Shown: positions 21,714-34,900, numbered from the stretch's first letter. The stretch is DNA of 64,000 bases from Bolinopsis microptera (GCF_026151205.1 NC_087075.1:4624359-4688358); one strand, 5' to 3'. A program made the numbers and translations. Notes: a model not told the origin generated them from the sequence alone.

Positions 21714-22174
21714 CAAATTCTGCGAGATTCAATATAATAAGGTATTTTGTATTTTTAGACGAAAAAACGCATTCGAATGTTGAAATGAAAAATAATGCAT
21801 TAACCGTATCCATAAGTTTTTAAAGCCGTGTCAATCGGAGCGCAAAGACAATAGAATTATATACAATTCAAAAAGAAATACACAGTACATTTTTCTGAAG
21901 GACAGCAAAACCTGAACAATCAAGTAAACCATGTTTGTTTTGCCAGTACCAGTCAGTGATTCACAGTCTGTACCAGTCAGTGCTGGAGGCTGATTGGCTA
22001 ATCGCTGTCACGTGTTAAAAGCAATACAATATACATGTTTTGATGGACAGCTCCAAACGCACAGACGTGTCAAGTAAACATGGCTTTTCTTACTGATAAA
22101 GTAGTAAATAAACCTTAAACAAGTACTGACTTACACTGCCAAAAGCGGTAAAGCCTAAAATGTGTGAAGTAGGC
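21714..22174. other. Upstream region of the 155-aa gene
   Basis: No gene seen. It may hold the promoter and a 5' UTR exon of the minus-strand gene (a CTCGCAG acceptor-like site lies a few bases before the proposed ATG). Confidence 0.3.
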
Positions 22175-22464
22175 GGAGTGAGGGTGTATTAATGCTTGCG
22201 GAGTGAGACAACTATAAAGTTAAAACAGCATGGTACTTGCTGTTGCAGGTGCGAGCTGGGTTAATTATCACTTCAAATTGGTCACTACTACTACTGCTGC
22301 AAACTGTTTCCATGGTCACGCAATCTACTCTCACTTCACACAACAAATTAGTGTCTATTTTGATGCAAGTTTTGAGGAAAATCTCGTACAGTCTTACGAA
22401 CGTAGTGAATACACTCCGCTAGAAATATACCCTCACTCCGCAAGCAATATACCCTCACTCCGCA
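22175..22464. mobile_element. MITE-like element with 30-bp inverted ends
   Basis: Left end CGGAGTGAGGGTGTATTAAT then GCTTGCGGAGTGAG; right end CTCACTCCGCAAGC then AATATACCCTCACTCCG. The arms are inverse apart from a few bases. The right end is partly duplicated (CCTCACTCCGCAAGCAATAT twice). I could not identify the target duplication or superfamily. Confidence 0.5.
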
Positions 22465-22869
22465 AGCAATATATATCATAAACCAAACAGAGTCTTCCCT
22501 AGATTACTTATTAGTTATTTTAATCTTTAAAAGTTTAAACCGGCATTTGTCAAACGGGTTGAAGTCTACACACGTGGATTATTGTGGGTTGAAGTCTAAT
22601 ACAAAATAGTGGTGCCTATTCTATACTTTCTTCAAGCTCATGCAATTTGTCGTGTACAACTACAAGCACCCTTTTATGCATGAAATTAACACTCACTAGC
22701 AAAGGTAAATTTGAATAACTAAAGATAAAAATATAGTTTTAAACCTTTAAATCCCGGGACACATATTGGTTTCATACCGGCAAATTAAAGAGATCTCGAG
22801 ATTGGTACACAAAGTACAGATCTCGAGATTGGTAGACAGTGAGTTTGAATTACAAACTCTCTAATTCAG
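22465..22869. other. Non-coding stretch
   Basis: No gene seen. An AGATCTCGAGATTGGTA unit occurs twice at about 22791-22835. Confidence 0.35.
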
Positions 22870-25800
22870 GCATCCTCTGAGCTGGGAACCGGACGCTATG
22901 GCTGAGGACGCTAAGGTGAAGGACACTAAGGTGGAGGACGCTATGGTGAAGGACACTAAGGTGGAGGACACTAAGGTGGAGGACGCTAAGGTGGAGGACG
23001 CTAAGGTGGAGGACACTAAGGTGGAGGACACTAAGGTGGAGGACGCTAAGGTGGAGGACGCTATGGCTGAGGACGCTATGGCTGAGGAAGCTACGGTGGA
23101 GGACACTAAGGTGGAGGACACTAAGGTGGAGGACGCTATAAAGGTGGAGGACGCTAAGGTGGAGGACACTAAGGTGGAGGACACTAAGGTGGAGGACACT
23201 AAGGTGGAGGACGCTAAGGTGGAGGACACTAAGGTGGAGGACACTAAGGTGGAGGACGCTAAGGTGGAGGACGCTAAGGTGGAGGACGCTAAGGTGGAGG
23301 ACACTAAGGTGGAGGACACTAAGGTGGAGGACGCTAAGGTGGAGGACACTAAGGTGGAGGACGCTAAGGTGGAGGACACTAAGGTGGAGGACGCTAAGGT
23401 GGAGGACGCTAAGGTGGAGGACACTAAGGTGGAGGACACTAAGGTGGAGGACGCTAAGGTGGAGGACACTAAGGTGGAGGACGCTAAGGTGGAGGACGCT
23501 ATGGCTGAGGACGCTATGGCTGAGGAAGCTACGGTGGAGGACACTAAGGTGGAGGACACTAAGGTGGAGGACGCTATAAAGGTGGAGGACGCTAAGGTGG
23601 AGGACACTAAGGTGGAGGACACTAAGGTGGAGGACACTAAGGTGGAGGACGCTAAGGTGGAGGACACTAAGGTGGAGGACACTAAGGTGGAGGACGCTAA
23701 GGTGGAGGACACTAAGGTGGAGGACGCTAAGGTGGAGGACGCTATGGCTGAGGAAGCTACGGTGGAGGGCACTTAGGTGGAGGACACTAAGGTGGAGGAC
23801 GCTAAGGTGGAGGACGCTACGGCGGAGGACACTAAGGTGGTGGACGCTATGGCTGAGGACGCTACGGTGGAGGACACTAAGGTGGTGGACACTAAGGTGA
23901 AGGACACTAAGGTGGAGGACACTAAGGTGGAGGACGCTATGGCTGAGGACGCTAAGGTGGAGGACACTAAGGTGGAGGACACTAAGGTGGAGGACGCTAA
24001 GGTGGAGGACGCTAAGGTGGAGGACACTAAGGTGGAGGACGCTACGGTGGAGGACGCTATAAAGGTGAAGGACACTAAGGTGGAGGACACTAAGGTGGAG
24101 GACGCTAAGGTGGTGGACGCTATGGCTGAGGACGCTACGGTGGAGGACACTAAGGTGGTGGACACTAAGGTGAAGGACACTAAGGTGGAGGACACTAAGG
24201 TGGAGGACGCTTAGGTGGAGGACGCTACGGTGGAGGACACTAAGGTGGAGGACGCTATGGCTAAGGACACTAAGGTGGAGGACGCTAAGGTGGAGGTCGC
24301 TACAGCTGAGGACGCTACGGTGGAGGACGCTAAGGTGGAGGACACTACGGTGGAGGACGCTATGGCTGAGGACACTAAGGTGGAGGACGCTAAGGTGGAG
24401 GTCGCTACAGCTGAGGACGCTAAGGTGGAGGACGCTAAGGTGGAGGACACTAAGGTGGAGGACACTAAGGTGGAGGACGCTACGGTGGAGGACACTAAGG
24501 TGGAGGACACTAAGGTGGAGGACGCTATGGCTGAGGACACTAAGGTGGAGGACGCTAAGGTGGAGGACACTAAGGTGGAGGACACTAAGGTGGTGGACAC
24601 TAAGGTGAAGGACACTAAGGTGGAGGACACTAAGGTGGAGGACGCTATGGCTGAGGACACTAAGGTGGTGGACACTAAGGTGGAGGACACTAAGGTGGAG
24701 GACGCTACGGTGGAGGTCGCTACAGCTGAGGACGCTACGGTGGAGGACGCTACGGTGAAGGACACTAAGGTGGAGGACGCTAAGGTGGAGGACGCTAAGG
24801 TGGAGGACACTAAGGTGGAGGACGCTAAGGTGGAGGACACTAAGGTGAAGGACACTAAGGTGGAGGACACTAAGGTGGAGGACACTAAGGTGGAGGACAC
24901 TAAGGTGGAGGACACTAAGGTGGAGGACACTAAGGTGGAGGACACTAAGGTGGAGGACGCTATGGCTGAGGACGCTAAGGTGGAGGACACTAAGGTGGAG
25001 GACGCTATGGCTGAGGACGCTAAGGTGGAGGACGCTAAGGTGGAGGACACTAAGGTGAAGGACGCTAAGGTGGAGGACACTAAGGTGGAGGACGCTATGG
25101 TGGAGGACGCTAAGGTGAAGGACACTAAGGTGGAGGACGCTATGGCTGAGGACGCTAAGGTGGAGGACGCTAAGGTGGAGGACACTAAGGTGAAGGACGC
25201 TAAGGTGGAGGACGCTACGGTGGAGGACACTAAGGTGGTGGACACTAAGGTGAAGGACACTAAGGTGGAGGACACTAAGGTGGAGGACGCTATGGCTGAG
25301 GACACTAAGGTGGTGGACACTAAGGTGGAGGACACTAAGGTGGAGGACGCTACGGTGGAGGTCGCTACAGCTGAGGACGCTACGGTGGAGGACGCTACGG
25401 TGAAGGACACTAAGGTGGAGGACACTAAGGTGGAGGACACTAAGGTGGAGGACGCTACGGTGGAGGACACTAAGGTGGAGGACACTAAGGTGAAGGACAC
25501 TAAGGTGGAGGACACTAAGGTGGAGGACGCTACGGTGGAGGACACTAAGGTGGAGGACACTAAGGTGGAGGACACTAAGGTGGAGGACACTAAGGTGGAG
25601 GACGCTAAGGTGGAGGACACTAAGGTGAAGGACACTAAGGTGGAGGACACTAAGGTGGAGGACACTAAGGTGGAGGACACTAAGGTGGAGGACGCTACGG
25701 TGGAGGACACTAAGGTGGAGGACACTAAGGTGGAGGACACTAAGGTGGAGGACACTAAGGTGGAGGACACTAAGGTGGAGGACACTAAGGTGGAGGACAC

Positions 25801-26794
25801 TAAGGTGGAGGACACTAAGGTGGAGGACGCTACGGTGGAGGACACTAAGGTGGAGGACACTAAGGTGGAGGACACTAAGGTGGAGGACACTAAGGTGGAG
25901 GACGCTATAAAGGTGGAGGACGCTAAGGTGGAGGACGCTAAGGTGGAGGACGCTAAGGTGGAGGACGCTAAGGTGGAGGACGCTAAGGTGGAGGACGCTA
26001 AGGTGGAGGACACTAAGGTGGAGGACACTAAGGTGGAGGACGCTATAAAGGTGGAGGACGCTAAGGTGGAGGACACTAAGGTGGAGGACGCTAAGGTGGA
26101 GGACACTAAGGTGAAGGACACTAAGGTGGAGGACGCTAAGGTGGAGGACACTAAGGTGAAGGACACTAAGGTGGAGGACACTAAGGTGGAGGACACTAAG
26201 GTGGAGGACACTAAGGTGGAGGACGCTACGGTGGAGGACACTAAGGTGGAGGACACTAAGGTGGAGGACACTAAGGTGGAGGACACTAAGGTGGAGGACG
26301 CTATAAAGGTGGAGGACGCTAAGGTGGAGGACGCTAAGGTGGAGGACGCTAAGGTGGAGGACGCTAAGGTGGAGGACGCTAAGGTGGAGGACACTAAGGT
26401 GGAGGACGCTATAAAGGTGGAGGACGCTAAGGTGGAGGACGCTACGGCGGAGGACACTAAGGTGGAGGACGCTATGGCTGAGGACACTAAGGTGGTGGAC
26501 ACTAAGGTGGAGGACACTAAGGTGGAGGACGCTACGGTGGAGGTCGCTACAGCTGAGGACGCTACGGTGGAGGACGCTATGGTGGAGGACACTAAGGTGG
26601 AGGACACTAAGGTGAAGGACGCTAAGGTGGAGGACGCTAAGGTGGAGGACGCTAAGGTGGAGGACACTAAGGTGGAGGACGCTAAGGTGGAGGACGCTAA
26701 GGTGGAGGACGCTACGGTGGAGGACGCTATAAAGGTGGAGGACGCTAAGGTGGAGGACGCTACGGCGGAGGACACTAAGGTGGTGGAGCTCTGA
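22870..26794 (+). repeat. 3.9-kb 15-bp array, open frame encoding (VEDTK/VEDAK)n
   Basis: About 260 units of GTGGAGGACACTAAG and variants (GACGCT, ACG, ATGGCT, AAGGACACT). The plus-strand frame from ATG 22898 runs to TGA 26792-26794 and is broken only by two TAG codons (23774 region and 24212 region), each one base from AAG. Variant units are 15 or 18 bp (the latter with GCTATAAAG), so frame is never lost. A TCTAATTCAG|GC acceptor-like site at 22869/22870 leads into the same frame. The predicted product is a highly charged Val-Glu-Asp-Lys repeat. The minus strand is also open (Ser-Thr-Leu-Val repeats) for the same arithmetic reason. Coding status is unproven. Confidence 0.85.
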
Positions 26795-28759
26795 ACAACA
26801 GCTCTACGTCTACCTTATCACTAAACCGATCAAACAGCATAAGCAAATAAGCAAATACGAAATGAAACAAATTACAAATATGAGACACGATAAAACAAAT
26901 TTAAACAAAGATAAAACAAGAATACACTATCACTTAAAGACCGCCGAATTGCTCCTAACTTGATCTCCTGTACAAATATGTTAACATTGATACGATCTAA
27001 ACGATTGATCTCATCAGAAGTCAGATAATGATAAACAAGATATACCAATGAGTTGTTGGTATTGGTTTACATGTTTAATCGGTTTAATAGGCCTACACTG
27101 CAGCTGCTAAATAGGCCTACACTGTGTATACTGTACAACACTTCGTCTGTGTTGTAATTTATGATATTTAATTAAGGGACATTTTTGTTTCAAGGGACAT
27201 TTGTGCACAATTTTAACATGGAGGATTTTTGTGTTGGAGCTAGAAAAAGTTTTTAAATGATTTTTCTTCGGATATCATAAGTTTATCAATAAAAATGTCG
27301 TCCCAACACTGAGTACACTATGTATCGATCAATTGTTAGTCATAACTTCAGCAGCACAAACCCTAAAATTCTTAGTTACCATGCGTTATCAGCGAAACAC
27401 TGTAGCATTTTTACAAAACTGAAAGGGCCGATTCATTTTCCAAATTTCCGCTGACAACTCGGAAATCTGAATTTGATTATTATACCTTGTTTTGGTCGTC
27501 CTTAATAAGTTAATAGGCCTATAATACTGAATATTATGTCAATATTGTACTAATTGTTATTCAATGGTATTATCAAAAGGAAGTGGGAGTTGTCTGAATT
27601 ATAATGATTATGCTTGTAAAGGCCCTATAATGGCCTGTGGTTTGGCAATTACTTCTTTACTTGAGGACCTCAGCGGCTTTGTTGTTCTTAATTATTAATA
27701 ATCTGTTAACCGTTCAAAGATTCGGAGAAGAGAGAGGCTGGCGCGCTGTCAGTTCAACTAATGAACAAACAACTTATAATGCACTTACTTACCAGCTGAC
27801 CAGTGGTGAGATATAGTTATAACAAGTATTAAGTTAACCTAGGGGTTTCGGAAAAGCGTACGCAAATGTAATTTGTAATTTGTAATTTGTACACAATATA
27901 GTAGCTCACGGAAATGGATGGGTCTGAAATGGCCGACATTTGGGTTATGTGACATTTGAACGATCCCTATAATAAGACTAGCGATGTCTATCAGTGATTA
28001 TAGCTTATCTTTCTGCGGTTTTTACATGGTTACTTTATTTATTATATATATATTATATACAAAGAGTATACATACTCTTTGTAATGCAATAAATACTCTA
28101 AATGAGAGGTAGTAAATGAGAGGCACTAATAAGAGGCACTAATATATTTGGTCTCTTGTTTCTGATCTAGGAGTAGGGTACTCAGGGCACGTATTCGGTC
28201 TATTCTTTCTTCGGAGGCTCAATCTATAGGAACATTGTGTTTTAAATTAAAATAAAGACAGGAGATATGCCACCCCGGGACACAAAGAGGGTTAGGACTC
28301 CTCAAACTATCACAATCAAGGATTAACTACAAACCAAATATTAACTACTACATACGATCAACCTCCCGTATACGCCAGTGCGTCTTTATAAACTTAATAA
28401 TAAACCTCAAAATAGTAACAAACAATAAACACTTCAGGTGTAATATTTTGCTGTATATTTTTCAAAATTATTTAAAATCACGAGATATAATCTCTACCAC
28501 ATAGTTTGAACAGACAGCGCTAAAAGCTCATGACAATGTATGTATATATATCCCAAAAATGACCAACATTTACTCCTTGACATAGTATAACTATATAATA
28601 ACATTTACTCGTATTCATAGCCCAATCTGTACAAAACCAATACAAAGTGCCACTGTACTATAATTATGATAATCCGTTGAGTGATGAAATGGTATGTTAT
28701 ATTTTGTACAATTCAAGTAGTAAACTGGCTACTTCAATCTGATCCTTTGTGGTCCTTTG
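26795..28759. other. Non-coding stretch
   Basis: No gene recognised. AT-rich, with a duplicated AATAGGCCTACACTG motif near 27087-27123 and an AT-rich palindrome (AAAGAGTATACATACTCTTT) near 28060-28080. Confidence 0.4.
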
Positions 28760-28937
28760 TTACCAGGGTACACAGTTACTGGTTACCAGGGTACCATAGT
28801 TACCATGGTACCATAGTTACCAGGGTACCACACAGTTACCGATGTGCCATAGTTACCTAAATACCAGGGTACCACACAGTTACCAGGGTACCACACGGCA
28901 CACAGTTACCAATGTACCACACAGTTACCAGTGTACA
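28760..28937. repeat. Degenerate minisatellite of GTTACCAGGGTACCA type
   Basis: Variable-length units repeat GTTACC and GGTACC, alternating ACACAGTTACC and CATAGTTACC. Non-coding. Confidence 0.7.
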
Positions 28938-29647
28938 ATCAGCTTTATATCTTTATGGGAACCATGTCTGTCTTTACTAGTCTGACTGGTGTTAATACCT
29001 AGTATCTTATTTTTATATACATATATATATATATCATATATATATGACGAGAGTCTATATTTACTTATTTACAAAGTGGTGTTGATTTGTAAACAGGCCG
29101 TGTAATTCTCAAAACATGGTAAATGTTAAATTGGCTGTTTTTATGATCAATACCGCGGTTATTTAACCAGGTAGGCAGCTTACGTGCACGAGGTGGTCTC
29201 AGGGAAAGGCGGGTTACAGATTTGGGCATTAGTGGGGAAGCTAGGGGATTTTGGGGTGAAATATATCAGACTAAATTTAAATACACAAGGAAAATGATTC
29301 TGATCTGGGCTTTGATTGGCTAATATCTAGTGTCGAGTGGTTTACTTATTACTATCCCACTATTTAGCCACTAATAAGGTAACAAAAATTGCTGAGTCCA
29401 CGAACTGAGTCCACGATTGTAACTGATCTAAGGTGAACCTTTTTCATCTACAACTTTCAATTTAAACTAGAAATGTTAAAAGATATCACCATGAGCTGCC
29501 AAACACGAGCCAACCGACCGGGATTAAAGTCTGACACCTGTCATATCACATCAGTAGCTGCATCACTAAGCATGTGAATCAAGGATATCATCACTACACG
29601 TGCAGAATACTGTTCTGATTAATCATGCATCAAAGCACCTGACAATA
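28938..29647. other. Non-coding stretch
   Basis: Nothing recognised beyond an (AT)n run at 29020-29046. Confidence 0.35.
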
Positions 29648-29745
29648 GCAGTCACGTGATTGACAATGGCGGGAAATCTTCATTTCATCTGGAGTTAATA
29701 GCAGTCACGTGACCAACAATGGCGTGAAATCTTCATTTCATCTGC
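29648..29745. repeat. 54-bp tandem duplication with CACGTGA
   Basis: Two copies of a unit beginning AGCAGTCACGTGA and containing AAATCTTCATTTCATCTG. Confidence 0.7.
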
Positions 29746-29814
29746 AATGAAAACTGTCTGTCCGGGTGTTTTGTGTCAGTTGTTTACAATAACATTTACC
29801 AGATAAGCTTTCTG

Positions 29815-30174
29815 AGATAATCTCGTATATACTATATATCTCGGTATATATTATTTCAGGGTTACTACTAGCGTGGCAATCTCGTATATACTATATATCT
29901 CGGTATATATTATTTCAGGGTTACTACTAGCGTGGCAATCTCGTAAATACTATATATCTCGGTATATATTATTTCAGGGTTACTACTAGCGTGGCAATCT
30001 GATCGTTTATACTATATATCTCGGTATATATTATTTCAGGGTTACTACTAGCGTGGCAATCTCGTAAATACTATATATCTCGGTATATATTATTTCAGGG
30101 TTACTACTAGCGTGGCAATCTCGTATATACTATATATCTCGGTATATATTATTTCAGGGTTACTACTAGTACTC
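29815..30174. repeat. 59-bp tandem repeat, six copies
   Basis: Each unit contains a near-palindrome (ACTATATATCTCGGTATATA), then TATTATTTCAGGGTTACTAC and CTAGCGTGGCAAT. Copies are almost identical, so the array is recent. TTATTTCAG|GG resembles a 3' splice site, repeated six times. Confidence 0.9.
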
Positions 30175-30232
30175 ACGTGGCAATGCTGTATTCAATTTAT
30201 TTTACAATAAGTTCTGTGAAGTATCTTGATGG

Positions 30233-30366
30233 TGAATGTTTATTGTTTACTCGCAGTGCAGTAAATCTTGAGTGATGAGTGTTTACTCGCAGTGCAGTAA
30301 ATCTTGAGTGATGAGTGTTTACCCGCAGTGCAGTAAATCTTGAGTGAAGAGTGTTTACTCGCAGAA
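30233..30366. repeat. 36-bp tandem repeat, nearly four copies
   Basis: Unit GTTTACTCGCAGTGCAGTAA followed by ATCTTGAGTGATGAGT. The period is a multiple of three, which explains an open frame on the minus strand that I do not regard as a gene. Confidence 0.85.
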
Positions 30367-30606
30367 TCATCAGTTTTACACATTTAGAACCCCCCCCCCC
30401 CTCAGTGATTACGTAATAATGATATGTGAAGTGTGAACGATCCCTTAGTACCAATACAAGTTACAACTCTTTTGAACACTGATCAATTAATAACACAATA
30501 AATAACACAAGCCATATTCAGCTAGGTGTTACTCCTATTTTAGTGGGATGTGTGCTCTTTTTCGGGATCAATACTGGGATACCCCCAATCCGGCCCGAGA
30601 TCTGGC

Positions 30607-30727
30607 TCCCAGAGTATTACGACCTAGTGACGTCATAGCAACTTCGTGACGTCATCTGGCTCCCAAAGTATAAGCGACCTAATTACGTCATAGCAACTTC
30701 GAGACGTCATCTGGCTCCCAAAGTAGC
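30607..30727. repeat. Two-copy repeat with TGACGTCA-like sites
   Basis: A unit of about 60 bp starting TCTGGCTCCCA and containing GACGTCATAGCAACTTCG is duplicated, bringing together four ACGTCA half-sites that resemble CRE/ATF motifs. Function unproven. Confidence 0.6.
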
Positions 30728-30919
30728 GGCAGCGATACTGGGATATGATCACGTATTAACGTAAGTTTGTCCGTTGAAAGCTGTTAGACTTAGGGCACTG
30801 TGTTTGTGAAGCACACGTCACTAGCAGTTAGCACTGTATTAAGAATACGGATGAGTTCAGAAATAGGGACAGAAATAGTATTATCACGTGTTTACATAAT
30901 ATAAATCTGTTTCAGTTTA

Positions 30920-31090
30920 GGGGTCGTGCACATGTATTACGTAATCATTTTTTGGAACATTCCCCCCCCCCCCTCTGTAATATGTTTTACACATAGCTAT
31001 TGTGTCAAAATTACACTAGTGTAATCATTCGGAACCCCCCCCCCCCCCCGGCCCCCTAGTCAGCTGATTACGTTATATGTGAACGACCCC
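30920..31090. mobile_element. Harbinger-type MITE, 171 bp, with poly-C tracts
   Basis: The left end GGGGTCGTGCACATGTATTA and the right end, inverse GGGGTCGTTCACATATAACG, form inverted termini ending in CGTAATCA. Both sides carry TTA (30917-30919 and 31091-31093), the PIF/Harbinger target duplication. Inside are poly-C runs of about 12 and 15 bases. A truncated relative with its own poly-C run lies at about 30385-30446. Confidence 0.7.
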
Positions 31091-31093
31091 TTA

Positions 31094-31976
31094 CGTAATA
31101 TAAGTCTGACAGCTCTTTCTGGATAGTATAATCTAATTTGATTTAATTTCTATTTAATTAATTAATTTCAACACGGCATCAACTTTAATAATATTCGAGA
31201 GATTTTCTCCGATCAAAACATTTTTTTTAAATGACAGTGACATTTAATTACTTTTAGAATGAAATAAGAAATTATTAAGAGATTTTCTAACCAAAATGCT
31301 TAAACTTCGATTTGATGATTAATTTATGATAGATACACTGGGGAATTCAGTTGCAGTTAACTTAAATTTAATACTTGTTCAAGTAACAGCTGTTAAATCC
31401 GTTTAATTCGTATCGAAATGTAAAAACGGGACTAATTTTCTGATTATAAAGCTAACGGCTAATTCGTTTTCGTTTGTAGAATATAAAAACGAACTACATT
31501 TTGACTTTGTCTCATTCCGGTAACCAAGGTAACCCCTCTAGCACGTTTTATTTTTAAATATTTTCATCATAATAAACTACTTCGGCGACCAGGTCTGTAC
31601 TGTCTGATGTATTAACTGCTTCAAACTCATTTAATTTCGTTACCCAACAAATATAATGCTTACTATTCCGGAGAAGTTGCGTAAAATACGAAGAAAAAAA
31701 ACATCATTCTATGGACATGCAAATGACTAAAATGTACGTTATACACTACAATATGTAACGATACAAAATAATAATCGTAATAATAGGACTCTTAACATAA
31801 AGATCTGATAATAAAAACTATCTTTAACGGTCTACAAAGTCATAAAGTTATATCTCTAGAAATAGAAAACTTTAAAGCTAATCATGTTTAGTTTGGGAAC
31901 TAGCTGGACTTGAAAAATTAAAAATAGGAAAAAACCCGAAAATAAACTGAAAGAATGCAAAGCTGCAAATCTCAAA
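31094..31976. other. 3' flank of the PDI gene
   Basis: No gene seen. The part next to 31977 should hold the 3' UTR of the minus-strand PDI gene; I saw no clear AATAAA signal close to the stop. Confidence 0.4.
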
Positions 31977-34900
31977 CTACAATTCATCTTTAGCCGCATT
32001 GATGAAATTAACCATGTCCCTGGAACTAACAGTAGAATGCTTGTACACAACGTGCCTACTTGCACTGTAATAAACCACAATTCGTGGCTCATTGCCAGAA
32101 CAATGCGGATTATGAGATCGTGGTGGACACTGGAACGCGGAGAATGTGATGGAATGGTATTTAAGGAGCTTGCTGGCCGCTGAGAAGGCGTCCTGTACCG
32201 ATTTGCACGTGCTACATCCCTTTCTGGGGAGGTGAATCGGTTTAGTTTTACATTTAAACAGTATGTTTGCTAGAATTACTGATATGTTAGAGTTTCATCG
32301 TTAAACTTTATATTTTACATTATGTCAGTAAGTTATATACAAGTAAGTTATAATTTGGTAACCAAAAATAAGTCAAATGACCTCAGTCTAATCAGTATAA
32401 AGTAAAACTATTAACTAACACCTCTACAAACTAACTTGTAATAAAGCATGAAAGCAGGGCTACCCCCAGCTATAAAAGTATCATGGTCAGCAGTAGCTAC
32501 ATGGGTCACATCTTCACCTCCCCACACCACCTTACCCTTGTCACCACTTGGTGCCTCTAAGGGTGTCATACCCGCACTGGGATCATCGCTCGACATCGAC
32601 TGAAAATATGTTTTTTTAAAGGATGTAACAGAAGATATGAATAATTTTGATTTGGAGGGGTCCTTAGCACGTCCATCTTTAACTGGAGTTTCACTTTCCC
32701 AAAATTCACTATGTGACGAATATTTTCAGCAGGTTTTTAATCATCAGGGGTTATTGTTTGGTACTCATACTAATGGTAATATCATAGTACATCATCAATA
32801 AAAAACATTAGATCTTACACCAATAACAATTTGAAAACGTTTCTATACCCTGATATAAGAAAAACCCCTCACAAACCCCTCACAAACCCCTCAAAAAACC
32901 CCTCACAAACCCCTCACCTTGACAAAAGCAGCCTGGTCCCGGCCCCCAGAGTACTTGTGCGGCATAGCACCGTAACTGAGGTACACTAAAGTTGGGAAAC
33001 CTTTCACACCATACTTGGCACAGACTTCCTTGTTGGGGGCGGCGGTGCAGTCAACTGCTCCCAGCATTACCTGGACGTTTTTGGATTACAGGTTCAAGAA
33101 GGTCAATGAATTCTTTATCGTAAAACGGGAAGTTACCTGTTATGGCGATTTTTCAAAGTTCCTCTCTTGAAGAATGTCTTTTCTTTTAATTTTAAAGAAT
33201 CTCGTTAATTATATCGTCTTGTTTTAAAAAGCTTTGGGTGAGAATTCAGCGAGGAACGGGGAGGGGTGGAGCGAATTGGAACGAATGCTTTTTAAGTAAA
33301 TCTGATTGTAAAAACCATTATAAAATTAAAATAAAACATTTCGAATTGTACAAATTATAACCCTTTGCAACGCGGTTTTTGGGATAATAAATGTACCGTA
33401 AAATAACCAACCTTATTATTGTCAGCGAGCTGTTCAGCTGCTCCTGTAAACTCGGGTTTAGCTGTCTTACAATGCCCACACCATGGAGCGTAGAACATGA
33501 TCAGACTGTGTTTCTTCCTTTTTACTGCTTTCTCGAAATCAGTGGTAGTGAAATGTTCCACTGAACTCTCCTGAAATGAGAATTTGTTCCAAGTGTTCCC
33601 AACTTTTGTGTTGTCCACGAGATGAGTCATTTGCCGTGATCCCCGGGAATTCTCAAAAGCCAATTTTTATTTCAGATGATAGAATTTATGGTGATATAGC
33701 TAGTGTTCATTTTTGTTGGCTCCGGAAATGGGATGGAGAAGGATAACAGGATAATGAATTAAGACACACCTTAAAACGGGGAGGGATGTCATTTTCAATG
33801 ATCTGTCAGTTTCAACCTACAACATTATGGTAGCAGTGTTACATGCTCGACATTAATTACCATGTTAACGGCATGTTGTTAATCAATTGACACGTAGGAA
33901 TCCAGGGTTCGCGCCGCATGAGGCTATGTCACGTCGATTTTCAATTTCCAGAAATCTAACAGATGAAACGTACGTGGCGCGCATACTTTATTGTTTTTTT
34001 GTTATCGCGCGTTCCAATTACTAATGTTTCTGATGGTGACTGAATGTCCACGTATTTGTGCCACAGACTAGCAAACTTCAAAATCGAGTTATTTTAAAAA
34101 TATTTTGAAGTATTCAGTAGCAGTTGAATCAAAGAAAATCCCATGATGATGATGATATGCGTATATTTTAATGCCACTATTAACGGGACATGAATCGAGT
34201 GTTAACCATGTATTAACGATAAAATTAAACACCATAAATATAATCAAGCCACACAATCCACAAAACATTAGAAACCTGTTCACTCCAAGAGGCCTCCTCG
34301 GGTGAGGGCGGAGGCGGTTCCTTAGGATCCTTCATAAACTTCATGATATCCGGTTCTTTTCTCAATCCAGGATGTTCGAATGTTTTGTTTCCGTTCTTGA
34401 AGTACACAACTGTCGGGAAACTCTGAACAATATCTTGCAGTTAATACAGAGAGCATAGTACGGACAGATTCAAATTAATTCAGAGCTTTTAAAATATAGT
34501 GATTCTTGTAAGAGTCTAGATTACAGAAGCTGTATTATTATCTGGATTCAATATCTACTGTTTAGAAACTAGACATATCCGCATACTATTCCGAAACCCC
34601 AAAAAGGCCCCAATTAAGATCCTGATGTACCTTAACCCCAAACTCTTCTCCCAGTGGCCTGTTGGTCGTCACATCAACAGCTGCCAACTTCCCTTCAACA
34701 CCCTCCTCATCCATTCTTATTGCTGATTTACTGTATTCTGGTTTCATGGATTTACAGTGCCCGCACCATGGCGCGTAAAACATCACCTAGGAGGGGATCA
34801 TCAATTAGTTAATTGATCATAGATTAGTTAGACGGGATAACTTAATTAAACTTTAATCATTTCTGAACTGTTGTATAGTTGTTCCGATAGTTTAAGGGGT

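Noticed and set aside
24211..26775. Long minus-strand frame of Ser-Thr-Leu-Val repeats
   Set aside because: It is the complement of the 15-bp array. A unit divisible by three with no stop on either strand opens both strands automatically, and nothing outside the array supports a minus-strand gene.
30197..30454. 85-codon minus-strand frame
   Set aside because: It translates the 36-bp tandem repeat plus a poly-C tract; there is no gene context.
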